Of a stretch of DNA of 64,000 nucleotides, positions 19,186 through 27,796 are shown piece after piece. The position numbers and the translations under genes are program-made. Location of the stretch: positions 1,674,001 through 1,738,000 of the forward strand of contig NZ_CP047200.1 in assembly GCF_030408675.1 (NCBI RefSeq), written 5' to 3'. Numbering within the stretch: position 1 is the stretch's first letter; each line of letters begins with the position of its first letter. The notes under the pieces were generated by a model, which had not been told where the DNA came from, made no database searches, and was given only the letters and a program-made list of their open reading frames with translations. Origin of the DNA: Corynebacterium durum. Its GTDB lineage: Bacteria; Actinomycetota; Actinomycetes; Mycobacteriales; Mycobacteriaceae.

Positions 19186-20151
19186 TTACTGTTCTTTCAT
19201 CAAGTGGGTAGATGCCAGTATGTCTGTGTGTGCCATGTGAGCGGCGCCGACAAGAGGCGCATTGGTGCCCAGCGCTGCTTGCACAATAGGGATGTTGCAC
19301 AGTGGCGCTAACAACCCATTGCGGAGTCCCTGACGGAGCGGTTCGAGGATCGGTTCGCCAAGCGTACCGACGCCACCGCCGATCACCACCGCGCTCACAT
19401 CAATGGCATTGATAAACGCGGCGAGTCCTTCGCCAACGCACCGCAGGGAATCGGTAATGACGCGTCGTGCCAGGTCTTCACCCTCATGGTATCGGCGCAT
19501 CACCTCACGAAGGTCTTTCGCTGGGGTGCCACTGACTGCGGTGTTATAGGAGCGGGTCAGGGACGGTCCTGAGCCAATGTTCTCAATGGTGTCGCAGCCG
19601 TTACCTGCAGGAACGGGTGCAAGCAGGTACGCGATTTCGCCACGTATGTCGTGCGGGGATTGGGGAAGCTGCCCGCCAGTAACCAGCGCCCCACCGATTC
19701 CGGTACCGATGGACACGAACAACACGTCACCTGTGTTACCTGCAGCGGCTCCATGTACGGCTTCACCAAGACCCATGACGCGCACATCATTGTGCACGGA
19801 CACAGGCAGGTCAAGGGCGGCCCTCAACGTGGATGCAATGTCAGTACCAGCCCAGCCCGGCATGGTGGGTCCGGCGTAGCTGATGCATCCGGTTCGCGTA
19901 TCAACGACCCCGGGGGCACCGACTCCCACACATGTTGGCACATATCCGTCGGCATTGGCATTGGCGATGATGCTGGTCGCGGCGTCGATAATCTCGCGGA
20001 CAACAACCCTGGGGCCATCTGCGGCGCGGGTCGGACGGGTGGCGCGCCCATGCACTGTGGTGGGTGCAGTGGGATCAACAAAACCGGTAGCGATTTTTGT
20101 GCCGCCAATGTCTATGGCAATGGTGCAGGTCTTATTCATGGCACTGGTCAT
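19186..20151 (-). CDS. nanK: N-acetylmannosamine kinase, ROK family
   Basis: A 321-residue sugar kinase of the ROK family with the phosphate-binding IDIGGTKIATGF at the N-terminus, VGVGAPGVVDTRTG, and SVHNDVRVMGLGEAVHG carrying the catalytic Asp. It phosphorylates ManNAc to ManNAc-6-phosphate. Oddity: where most ROK kinases have the zinc ligand series CxCGxxGC, this one reads PAGNGCDTIENIGSG with one Cys, so the metal site looks degenerate. Start may be four codons later (MNKTCTIAID). Confidence 0.88.
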   Translation of the reverse strand: MTSAMNKTCTIAIDIGGTKIATGFVDPTAPTTVHGRATRPTRAADGPRVVVREIIDAATSIIANANADGYVPTCVGVGAPGVVDTRTGCISYAGPTMPGWAGTDIASTLRAALDLPVSVHNDVRVMGLGEAVHGAAAGNTGDVLFVSIGTGIGGALVTGGQLPQSPHDIRGEIAYLLAPVPAGNGCDTIENIGSGPSLTRSYNTAVSGTPAKDLREVMRRYHEGEDLARRVITDSLRCVGEGLAAFINAIDVSAVVIGGGVGTLGEPILEPLRQGLRNGLLAPLCNIPIVQAALGTNAPLVGAAHMAHTDILASTHLMKEQ

Positions 20152-20155
20152 GGCT

Positions 20156-21088
20156 TTAGTTCAGGTCGGCCTGATCAACAATGCTGTGGATGATAGCCAG
20201 TTCCTCATCGTTCAGCGCCACGTGCGGGGGTGCCATTCGCCCTGACGTAAACACTCCAAGGTGCTGTAGGGCTGCTTTGAACCCGCCCAGTCCGGCTGAG
20301 GATCCACCCATGCGGGCACCGTCGCCGACGAACACAATCTGGAAAAGTTTGTTCAATCTTTGCTGCTCAGCGCGGGCAGCATCCCAGTCTCCTGCTGTGC
20401 ATGCTGCAGCTAGGCGGACATACCCTGCAGGGTCAACATTGCCCAAGCCAGGAACAACACCATCGGCGCCGAAGAAGTAGTTGAGGTCCACGGTTGTTTC
20501 GGAGCCGGTGAGGACTTTGAAGTTGGTGAGGTTTCGGGCATTACGCTTTTCGATCAGCGCACGGGTTGCCCCATCAAGGCCGGAGGAATCCTTCAAACCA
20601 GCAATGACACCTTCTTCTGCGAGCTGCAGAATCAGGTCATCAGAGACGGTGACATGCACTGACACGGGGATTTGGTACAGGTAGAGCGGCAGCTCAGGCG
20701 CCATCTCGTGGATCAGGCGGAAGTGGTTGAGAATCTCGTTTGGGTGGGTGCGCACATAGAACGGCGCGGTGGCCACCAGGCCGGATGCTCCCAGTTCCAC
20801 CGCGTCTGCCACGTGTTCGGCGACACGCAATGTGGTGGTGTCAATCACGCCCACAAGGACTGGAACTTTACCGTCGGCAGCCTTGACGATGGTCTCGATC
20901 ACTGCGCGACGGTTCTCGTGGGTCAAAAACGCCACCTCAGCAGAAGAACCGAGAGCGAATAGCCCGTCGACTCCGGCGTCAATCATGCGGCGAACCTGTG
21001 TGGCCAGGGACTCGCGATCAATACTGAAATCCTCGTTGAAAGGCGTGACAACCGGCGGGATGACACCGGTATAAGCGGAAACGGACAT
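20156..21088 (-). CDS. nanA: N-acetylneuraminate lyase (DapA superfamily)
   Basis: A 310-residue aldolase of the dihydrodipicolinate synthase/NAL superfamily. The catalytic Tyr lies in LPLYLYQIPVSV and the Schiff-base Lys in VIAGLKDSSG. The usual G[ST]TGE loop is changed to GSSAEVAF. Assignment as sialic acid lyase (Neu5Ac to ManNAc and pyruvate) rests on the family plus the nanK-nanE-nagA-nagB genes directly downstream. AGGAAAGG lies 12-13 bases upstream of the ATG. Confidence 0.88.
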   Translation of the reverse strand: MSVSAYTGVIPPVVTPFNEDFSIDRESLATQVRRMIDAGVDGLFALGSSAEVAFLTHENRRAVIETIVKAADGKVPVLVGVIDTTTLRVAEHVADAVELGASGLVATAPFYVRTHPNEILNHFRLIHEMAPELPLYLYQIPVSVHVTVSDDLILQLAEEGVIAGLKDSSGLDGATRALIEKRNARNLTNFKVLTGSETTVDLNYFFGADGVVPGLGNVDPAGYVRLAAACTAGDWDAARAEQQRLNKLFQIVFVGDGARMGGSSAGLGGFKAALQHLGVFTSGRMAPPHVALNDEELAIIHSIVDQADLN

Positions 21089-21257
21089 GAGAAATAGAAC
21101 CTTTCCTAAAAAGTGAATTTAATTGGCGTGAATGGTGCTGTGCTCCGCGTAATGCGCGGTGCTACACGCCTACACGTGCCCCGTCGCGGCGTCGATACGC
21201 GCCACCATGCGGGCAATCATTGATCACCGCAATATGGGGGTATCCACCGCTACAGAG
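21089..21257 (-). promoter_or_regulatory. nanA upstream region
   Basis: This 169-bp gap between nanA and the GntR regulator must carry the promoter of the nanA-nanK-nanE-nagA-nagB operon. I see an AT-rich stretch near 21115-21125 and a ribosome binding site, but no copy of the 18-bp palindrome found at 22086-22103. Confidence 0.4.
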
Positions 21258-21977
21258 CTAGGTACCCAATGACCTGTGTTGGCGTTGGAGCGACACCGCA
21301 TGGCGCAACGGGGCGTAGTGCTGACGCACCGCATCCTTGAACGCCTGGGAGCTCTTCTTTCGAAGCGCTTCCACCATCGCCCAGTGCGATTCGAGAGTGC
21401 GTTTCGTGTCTTCCGCCATAGAGAGATCGAGCAGCGGGACAACCTCGGAGTTGACCTGCCAAAGGGCGTCAGACAGCTCTCGGATCAGCTGGTTTCGTGT
21501 TTGGCGCAGCAAGGTGGCGTGAAATCGCCGATCCTCCTCAGCAAAGGACTCTCCCTGCTCGACCCGCCGATACATGGCGTTGACGAGTTCATGGAGTTCA
21601 TGGATGGAGTCTTCATCGTGGACTTGCGCGAGCTCATCCGCGAGGGACACCTCCAATGCTTGGCGAGTATCAACCACTTGCAGTAGGTGTTCAAAGGACT
21701 GATCGACATCTAACGTGACTCGGAGAACCATCCCCCGAATGAGGGGAGCCAATGACATCTTCGAGACAAAAGTTCCCTGCCCTTGACGCACCTCCACAAT
21801 GTCCAGTGAGACCAATGTTCGCATGGCTTCCCGGAGGGACGAGCGGGAGCATCCAAGCTCGTCGCAGAGTTCCATTTCCGACGGCAAAAGGTCACCAACG
21901 TGCAGGTTATGGCGGCGAATGTAGTCTTCAATCCCTTCAACTGCAGACTGTGCAGCATTTCGATTTCTAGGTACCAC
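21258..21977 (-). CDS. nanR: GntR-family regulator, FadR/FCD type, probably of sialic acid genes
   Basis: A 239-residue regulator with an N-terminal winged helix (LLPSEMELCDELGCSRSSLREAMRTLVSLDIVEVRQGQGTFV, given here as the wHTH at residues about 30-72) and a C-terminal all-helical FCD ligand-binding domain. Position between the catabolic and transport operons makes it a likely NanR responding to an amino sugar. GTG at 21977 is chosen because GAGGAGAGG lies just upstream; an ATG at 22025 would add 16 residues. Confidence 0.85.
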   Translation of the reverse strand: MVPRNRNAAQSAVEGIEDYIRRHNLHVGDLLPSEMELCDELGCSRSSLREAMRTLVSLDIVEVRQGQGTFVSKMSLAPLIRGMVLRVTLDVDQSFEHLLQVVDTRQALEVSLADELAQVHDEDSIHELHELVNAMYRRVEQGESFAEEDRRFHATLLRQTRNQLIRELSDALWQVNSEVVPLLDLSMAEDTKRTLESHWAMVEALRKKSSQAFKDAVRQHYAPLRHAVSLQRQHRSLGT

Positions 21978-22075
21978 GTGCCCTCTCCTCACCGTTCGCG
22001 TTTCGACCTTAAACCGTGCTTTCATCCTGCATCGAATGTCCGCTTCGTGGCCATCTCACATTTTTTCTCACCTGA

Positions 22076-22103
22076 ATTGTAGATCACATCAGACGTCTGA
22101 TGT
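22076..22103. promoter_or_regulatory. Candidate NanR operator overlapping divergent promoter
   Basis: ACATCAGACGTCTGATGT at 22086-22103 is a perfect 18-bp palindrome. On the minus strand TACAAT (22081-22076) next to it is a good -10 for nanR, so the palindrome covers the nanR spacer; it also lies about 65 bases before the transporter operon. GntR/FCD regulators bind such palindromes with GTC/GAC half sites. The regulator-operator match is inferred. Confidence 0.65.
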
Positions 22104-22169
22104 ACATTTTAATCACAGGGAGTTCTCAGCAAATTCCGTATTCAACCCCCACCGAGGGAAAGGACCACG

Positions 22170-23780
22170 ATGAGCAAGACCTTCACACGCCGCAGCTTCC
22201 TCCGCATTGCCGGAACCCTGAGCGCTGCCGCCGGTCTTACCGCAACCATCAGTGCTTGCGCGCCAAGCAGCTCCTCCAACGGTTCCGGTTCTGGTTCCTC
22301 CAGCGCCGGACCCATCAACAAAGATGGCACTATCGACGCCGCAATCTCCTACGAACTTGGAACCAACGGCTATGATCCGATGACCACAACTGCGGCCCTC
22401 ACCGTGTCGGTGAACTGGCACGTCTTCGAGGGACTGACAGAACTAGACCCCGCGACAGGCGATGTCTATGCTGCTCTCGCCTCGGAACTTCCCAAAGGTG
22501 ACAGCACCTCGGTGGACATCAAACTCCGTGACGGAGCGAAGTTCCACAACGGTGATCCCATCACTGCGGACGATGTTGTCTACTCCTTCGAACGCGTGCT
22601 CAACAAGGACAATAAATCCTTGTACGCCTCCTTCATCCCCTTCGTGAAAGGCGTAACCAAGAAAGACGACACCACCGTCACCGTGGAAACCGAGTACCCC
22701 ACCGGCGTATTCGCCGAACGCCTCGCTGTGGTCAAGATCGTGCCTAAGTCCGTGGTGGAAGCCGATGCCAAGGGATTCGATTCCAAGCCTGTAGGCACCG
22801 GCCCGTACAAGCTCACCGACAATGGTGGTTCCTCCAAGGTGATCAAGTTTGAGCGTTTCGATGACTACAACGGCAGCCGCCCTGCTCTGGCCGCCAAGAT
22901 GAACTGGCAGATCATTCCCGATGCCTCCACCCGCATCAACTCACTCCAGTCCAAGTCCACGCAGGCCATCGACTCGGTGCCCTACCTCAACATCGAACAG
23001 CTCAAGGCCACTGGCAACGTAGAATCAGAGCAGGGCTTCGGTCTGCTCTTCGCCATGTTCAACAACGACGCTGGTAACCCCTTCTCGAACGTGAAGAACC
23101 GCCAAGCATTCCTATACGCCATCAACATGGATCGCGTCATCGAAACAGGCATGAGTGGGCAGGCCAGCGCAGTCACCTCCTTCCTGCAGGAAAGCCACCC
23201 GAACTACAACAAGGCCAGCACGGTATACACACACGACGCCGACAAGGCCAAAGAACTCTTCGGTGAAACCGGCCTCACCAGCTTCCGACTCCTGTGCACC
23301 GACCACGACTGGGTTCGCCAGTGCACACCGCTCATCCAAGAATCGCTGTCAGACATTGGCATCAAGGTGGAGTTCTCCCAGGCCAAGTCCTCCGACGTGT
23401 ACAACACCATCGACGGCAAACCGGAAGCCTACGACGTTGTCATCGCCCCCGGCGACCCATCCGTATTCGGCAAAGACCCCGACCTGCTGATGCGCTGGTG
23501 GTACTCCGGTGACACCTGGACCGACACCCGCATGCACTGGAAAGGAAGTGACTCCTACAAGCAGGTTCAAGAACTCCTTGACCAGGGCATCCAAGCCGCT
23601 TCTGACACCGAAGCGCAGGAAACATGGGACAAGCTATTCGACCTCATCTCAGAGACGGTTCCGCTGTACCCGCTCTTCCACCGCAAGACACCCACCGCAT
23701 GGGACGGCAGCACGCTCGTTGATTTCAAGCCGATCAGCGTCACCGGCCTTCGGTTCCTGGACGTCGGATCCACCAAGTAA
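22170..23780 (+). CDS. siaE: Tat-exported substrate-binding lipoprotein of a sialic acid-type ABC importer
   Basis: A 536-residue SBP_bac_5 (oligopeptide/dipeptide class) binding protein. The start MSKTFTRRSFLRIAG has a twin-arginine motif, and TISAC is a lipobox, so it is probably a Tat-exported lipoprotein. The body follows the DppA/OppA pattern (KLRDGAKFHNGDPITADDVVYSFERV, given as residues about 110-138; RQAFLYAINMDRVIE). In C. glutamicum the same four-gene set beside nan genes imports sialic acid. Good AGG-rich site before the ATG. Confidence 0.82.
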   Translation: MSKTFTRRSFLRIAGTLSAAAGLTATISACAPSSSSNGSGSGSSSAGPINKDGTIDAAISYELGTNGYDPMTTTAALTVSVNWHVFEGLTELDPATGDVYAALASELPKGDSTSVDIKLRDGAKFHNGDPITADDVVYSFERVLNKDNKSLYASFIPFVKGVTKKDDTTVTVETEYPTGVFAERLAVVKIVPKSVVEADAKGFDSKPVGTGPYKLTDNGGSSKVIKFERFDDYNGSRPALAAKMNWQIIPDASTRINSLQSKSTQAIDSVPYLNIEQLKATGNVESEQGFGLLFAMFNNDAGNPFSNVKNRQAFLYAINMDRVIETGMSGQASAVTSFLQESHPNYNKASTVYTHDADKAKELFGETGLTSFRLLCTDHDWVRQCTPLIQESLSDIGIKVEFSQAKSSDVYNTIDGKPEAYDVVIAPGDPSVFGKDPDLLMRWWYSGDTWTDTRMHWKGSDSYKQVQELLDQGIQAASDTEAQETWDKLFDLISETVPLYPLFHRKTPTAWDGSTLVDFKPISVTGLRFLDVGSTK

Positions 23781-23813
23781 CAACCACATCTAGCGGGTCC
23801 GCACCGCTACTTG

Positions 23814-23856
23814 CCCGGCGCGGCCACACACATTTCTTGTTTGTGACTGCGCCGGG
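23814..23856 (+). other. Intra-operon hairpin between siaE and siaF
   Basis: CCCGGCGC (23814-23821) pairs with GCGCCGGG (23849-23856), with extra CACA/TGTG pairing in the loop, and there is no T-run after it. Such hairpins after binding-protein genes commonly stabilise that part of the message or partly stop transcription, giving more binding protein than permease. Confidence 0.6.
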
Positions 23857-23887
23857 TTCAATATTTCCCTATGAAAGAAAAGTTGTC

Positions 23888-24850
23888 ATGTCTAATCTTC
23901 TTCGGCTTATTGGTAGGCGCCTCGTCGCGTTGCCGATCATGATTCTGGGTGTCACTTTCCTGGTGTTTTTTATCATGTCGTTCAGCCCAGCTGATCCGGC
24001 ACGCTTGGCACTGGGTGAAACGGCGTCCCCGGAAGCATTGGAAGCCTACCGCGAAGCAAACGGTCTTAACGATCCACTCCTGATCCGTTACGGCAATTTC
24101 CTGTGGAACATGCTCCACGGTGATCTTGGCACCACCGCCGGTAACTCAGCTGTGACGGATGTAGTGCGGAAAGCTTTCCCGATCACGTTACAATTGACGT
24201 TTATTGGTTTGTTGATTGCTGTGACAGTCGCCTTGGTGTTGGGCGTGGTTGCGGCGTTGTATCGCGACCAGTGGCCCGACCAGGTTATTCGTATTTTTTC
24301 GATCGCGGCATTGGCTACCCCCTCATTCTGGTTGGCTATTTTGCTGATCCAGTGGCTGGGCACGATTCCAGGTGGCTGGGGTATCTTCCCTGCTGTTGTC
24401 CGGTGGACACCTTTCAGTGAGGACCCTGCGGTATATCTGAATAACGTTTTCTTGCCCGCCTTGGCGTTAGCTATTCCTGTTGCCGGTTCGCTAGCCCGCG
24501 TGGTGCGTACGTCAATGGTCGAAGAGTTGGATAAGGACTATGTGCGCACCGCCATTGGTGCTGGCATTCCGAAATCAGAGGTTGTTGCCCGAAATGTGCT
24601 GCGTAACGCGCTGATCACACCGATCACGGTGTTGGGTTTGCGCGTGGGTTACTTGATGGGTGGCGCCGTCATTATTGAGATCATCTTTAACATTCAGGCG
24701 ATGGGCCAGCTTATTTTGGATGGCGTCACGCGTAACGACGTATACCTTGTGCAGGGTGTGACCCTGACGGTGGCCATTGCCTTCATCATCATTAACATTG
24801 CCGTGGACATGCTCTATGTCCTGGTCAATCCGAGGATCAGGAGCATTTGA
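23888..24850 (+). CDS. siaF: ABC transporter permease, DppB/OppB type
   Basis: A 320-residue inner-membrane permease beginning MSNLLRLIGRRLVALPIMIL, with six expected helices, the long first periplasmic loop (AYREANGLNDPLLIRYGNF) and the EAA loop before the end (VRTAIGAGIPKSEVVARNVLRNAL). It forms half of the translocation channel with the permease part of siaG. The ATG at 23888 is chosen as the family N-terminus; an earlier in-frame start is unsupported. Stop overlaps the siaG start by one base. Confidence 0.9.
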   Translation: MSNLLRLIGRRLVALPIMILGVTFLVFFIMSFSPADPARLALGETASPEALEAYREANGLNDPLLIRYGNFLWNMLHGDLGTTAGNSAVTDVVRKAFPITLQLTFIGLLIAVTVALVLGVVAALYRDQWPDQVIRIFSIAALATPSFWLAILLIQWLGTIPGGWGIFPAVVRWTPFSEDPAVYLNNVFLPALALAIPVAGSLARVVRTSMVEELDKDYVRTAIGAGIPKSEVVARNVLRNALITPITVLGLRVGYLMGGAVIIEIIFNIQAMGQLILDGVTRNDVYLVQGVTLTVAIAFIIINIAVDMLYVLVNPRIRSI

Positions 24851-26841
24851 TGAGAAGCAACCTGACAACCAAGCTTGAAAACAAAGCTGGTGGCCGTTTC
24901 AGTAATCTGAAGAACCTTCCAACACCGTCCAAAATCGCGGTGACCTTCCTTCTATTGGTCGTAGCTGTGGCAGTGATGGCCCCGCTGCTGACCAACTATT
25001 CCCCCTTGGCTTCAGGTCCGCCGGTGAAACCTCCAAGTGGTGATCATTGGTTTGGTACCGATGCTATTGGGCGCGATATTTTCTCCCGTGTGGCCTACGG
25101 TGCACGGTCGTCGCTGGTGATCGGCTTGTGCGCCACGGCTGCAGCGCTGGTCGCAGCCTCAGTATTGGGGTCCATTGCCGCTACAGCTGGCAAGGCAGTG
25201 TCTGAGGTGCTGATGCGTGTGCTGGACATCATCATGTCCTTCCCAGGCATCGCCTTGGCCGCCGTATTTGTTGCTGTTTTTGGCAACTCCCTTCCCGTGC
25301 TGGTCTTCGCCATCGGCTTCCTCTACGTGCCGCAGCTATCCCGTGTAGTCCGCGCCAACGTCATTGCCGCCTTCGGTGAAGACTACGTCTCCGCCTCCCG
25401 CGTGCTGGGTGCCTCTACCGCACACATCCTGCTCAAACATGTGGCCCGCAACTGCATCGCCCCGATCGCCGTGTTCGCCACGGTTCTGGTTGCCGATGCC
25501 GTGGTATTCGAAGCCTCCCTGTCCTTCATCAACGCTGGTGTGAAACCCCCGAATCCCTCGTGGGGCAACATCCTCGCCGACGGCAAACAGCTCCTGCTCA
25601 CCGGTGCATGGTGGCCCACGTTCTTCCCCGGCCTGATGATTCTGCTCACAGTGCTGGCGTTGAACATCCTTGCGGAGGGGCTTACCGACGCCCTCGCAGC
25701 ACCAGCGGTGAAGCCTGCCGCGGCGTCGAAACCTGATAGCGAAGTGGTCGCCGAAGCCAACACCCTCGGCCAGACCAGTGCCGAAGAAGCAGCAGCATCA
25801 CTCAACGAATCCCTGTCAGCACTGGCCGAAGCCGAGAAGAACAACGACCGACGCCTTGTGTTCGACGGTGCCGACGACAACCTCATTGAGGTCCGCAACT
25901 TCTCCATCCAATTCCCCAACTCCCACGGCGACGTGAAGATTGTTGATAACGTCAACTTCACCGTTCGCGCCGGGGAAACCATGGGCCTGGTGGGCGAATC
26001 CGGGTGTGGTAAGTCTATTACCGCCATGGCCATCATGGGCCTGCTCCCCAAGACCGCGAAACTCAGCGGCGAGATCATCTACAACGGCAAGAACCTGCTG
26101 GAGCTCAGCCCGCAAGAACACAACGCACTGCGCGGCCATGAGATTGCCATGATCTACCAAGATGCACTCAGCGCCCTCAACCCGTCCATGCTGATCCGCA
26201 CCCAGATGAAGCAGCTGACCAAACGTGGCGGCAAACGAACCGCCGAGGAACTGCTGGAACTGGTGGGCTTGGATCCAGAACGTACCCTGCAGTCCTACCC
26301 GCATGAGCTATCCGGCGGCCAGCGTCAACGCGTGCTCATCGCCATGGCGCTGACCCGCAATCCGCGGCTGCTCATCGCCGACGAACCCACCACTGCTCTC
26401 GACGTGACCGTGCAGCACCAAGTTGTGCAGCTGCTCAACGACCTGCGCGAGAAACTCGGTTTTGCCATGATCTTTGTGTCCCACGACTTGGCACTCGTCG
26501 GCCGCCTGGCACACAAAATCACCGTCATGTACGCGGGTCAGGTGGTGGAGCAAGGTACCACGCGTGAAATACTCACCGACCCCCGACACGAATACACCCG
26601 GGGCCTTCTCGGCTCGGTGCTCTCCATCGAGGCTGGTGTGGATCGCCTCTACCAAGTCCCTGGAACCGTGCCTTCACCGCGCGAATTTGTGGACGGCGAC
26701 CGCTTTGCACCGCGCTCCAGCTATCCCACTATTGGCCTGCACGAAAAGCCACACATGCGCGCCATCCCCGGAACAACCCACTCCTACGCTGTCACTGATG
26801 AACTGCTCAGCGTACTCGGAGAATCTGGAGAACAATCATGA
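24850..26841 (+). CDS. siaG: ABC importer fusion: DppC-type permease joined to DppD-type ATPase
   Basis: A 663-residue fusion. Residues about 1-280 are a DppC/OppC permease (FGTDAIGRDIFSRVAYGARSS, EAA loop ASRVLGASTAHILLKH). An Ala/Glu-rich linker at about 285-335 leads into an ATPase with Walker A GESGCGKS, signature LSGGQRQRV, Walker B LLIADEPTT and a switch His (FVSHD), then the oligopeptide-type C-terminal segment. The C. glutamicum sialic acid importer has the same permease-ATPase fusion. ATG at 24850 overlaps the siaF stop. Confidence 0.9.
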   Translation: MRSNLTTKLENKAGGRFSNLKNLPTPSKIAVTFLLLVVAVAVMAPLLTNYSPLASGPPVKPPSGDHWFGTDAIGRDIFSRVAYGARSSLVIGLCATAAALVAASVLGSIAATAGKAVSEVLMRVLDIIMSFPGIALAAVFVAVFGNSLPVLVFAIGFLYVPQLSRVVRANVIAAFGEDYVSASRVLGASTAHILLKHVARNCIAPIAVFATVLVADAVVFEASLSFINAGVKPPNPSWGNILADGKQLLLTGAWWPTFFPGLMILLTVLALNILAEGLTDALAAPAVKPAAASKPDSEVVAEANTLGQTSAEEAAASLNESLSALAEAEKNNDRRLVFDGADDNLIEVRNFSIQFPNSHGDVKIVDNVNFTVRAGETMGLVGESGCGKSITAMAIMGLLPKTAKLSGEIIYNGKNLLELSPQEHNALRGHEIAMIYQDALSALNPSMLIRTQMKQLTKRGGKRTAEELLELVGLDPERTLQSYPHELSGGQRQRVLIAMALTRNPRLLIADEPTTALDVTVQHQVVQLLNDLREKLGFAMIFVSHDLALVGRLAHKITVMYAGQVVEQGTTREILTDPRHEYTRGLLGSVLSIEAGVDRLYQVPGTVPSPREFVDGDRFAPRSSYPTIGLHEKPHMRAIPGTTHSYAVTDELLSVLGESGEQS

Positions 26842-27653
26842 CTGAGACCACCCCGGTGACCACCCCGGTGACCACGCCGATCATCGAAGTTGTTGACGGA
26901 AACGTCGTCCACAAAACCCGTACAGGAAAACTTTTCCGACCCGATACTGTTCACGCCAACAAAAACATCAACTTTGTTGCCCGACGTGACGAGGTTGTGG
27001 GGCTGGTGGGCGAATCCGGCTGTGGTAAATCCACCTTGGCCCGCGTCATGGTTGGCCTGCAGCCGCTCACCTCAGGGAAGATCCTGTTCAAAGGTGTTCC
27101 CCTTAAACCGCGCGGGGCGCAACGCAAGCAACTCGGGCAATCCGTGTCCGTGGTGTTCCAGGATCCAGCAACCTCACTGAACCCCCGCATGTCTGTGCAT
27201 GATCAGCTGCTTGACCCGTTGAAGGTCCACGGCGTTGGGGATCATGCATCCAGGGAAAAACGAGTCCGCGAGCTGGTCAGTCTTGTGGGTTTGCCGCAAT
27301 CGGCTCTTGACGTACTCCCCCGGCAAATCTCCGGCGGTCAGCGCCAGCGCGTCGCCATCGCTCGCGCATTGGCGCTGGAACCGGACCTGATCATCGCGGA
27401 CGAACCAACCTCCGCGCTAGACGTGTCAGTGCGCGCACAGGTACTGAACCTGCTGCTTGACCTGAAGAAAGAGTTCGGTTTGGGCTTGGTGTTCATCTCC
27501 CACGACATCAACACCGTGCGGTACGTCTCCGACCGCATCTGCGTGATGCTCAGCGGTGAGATAATCGAACAAAACACCACCGACAACATCTTCAACCATG
27601 CCGAGCAGGAGTACACCCGTACCCTGCTGGCGGCAACACCGTCGCTGCTGTAG
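26838..27653 (+). CDS. siaI: ABC transporter ATPase, DppF/OppF type
   Basis: A 271-residue ATPase, second nucleotide-binding subunit of the importer. Walker A GESGCGKSTLA, Q-loop VVFQDPATSLNPRMSV, signature ISGGQRQRVAIARAL, Walker B LIIADEPTSALD and FISHDINTV are intact. The N-terminus carries a short duplicated TTPVTTPVTTP tract. ATGA overlap with siaG. A hairpin after the stop probably ends the operon. Confidence 0.9.
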   Translation: MTETTPVTTPVTTPIIEVVDGNVVHKTRTGKLFRPDTVHANKNINFVARRDEVVGLVGESGCGKSTLARVMVGLQPLTSGKILFKGVPLKPRGAQRKQLGQSVSVVFQDPATSLNPRMSVHDQLLDPLKVHGVGDHASREKRVRELVSLVGLPQSALDVLPRQISGGQRQRVAIARALALEPDLIIADEPTSALDVSVRAQVLNLLLDLKKEFGLGLVFISHDINTVRYVSDRICVMLSGEIIEQNTTDNIFNHAEQEYTRTLLAATPSLL

Positions 27654-27678
27654 AAGAACCACGGCAGTCAGATTCCCT

Positions 27679-27718
27679 TGCGGGCCGGAAGTCTCACACT
27701 GAGGCACTCCGGCCCGCA
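27679..27718 (+). terminator. Hairpin after the sia operon
   Basis: An 11-bp stem (27679-27689 with 27708-27718) with an inner CTCA/TGAG pairing lies 26 bases after the siaI stop. No T-run follows, so it may be a weak or factor-assisted terminator. Confidence 0.6.
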
Positions 27719-27796
27719 GTTGCATGAGGGGCACGGGATACGGGGCGTCAATACGCACCCAGCAACCGCACATCACATTTGCTATCTTTAGGGGAT

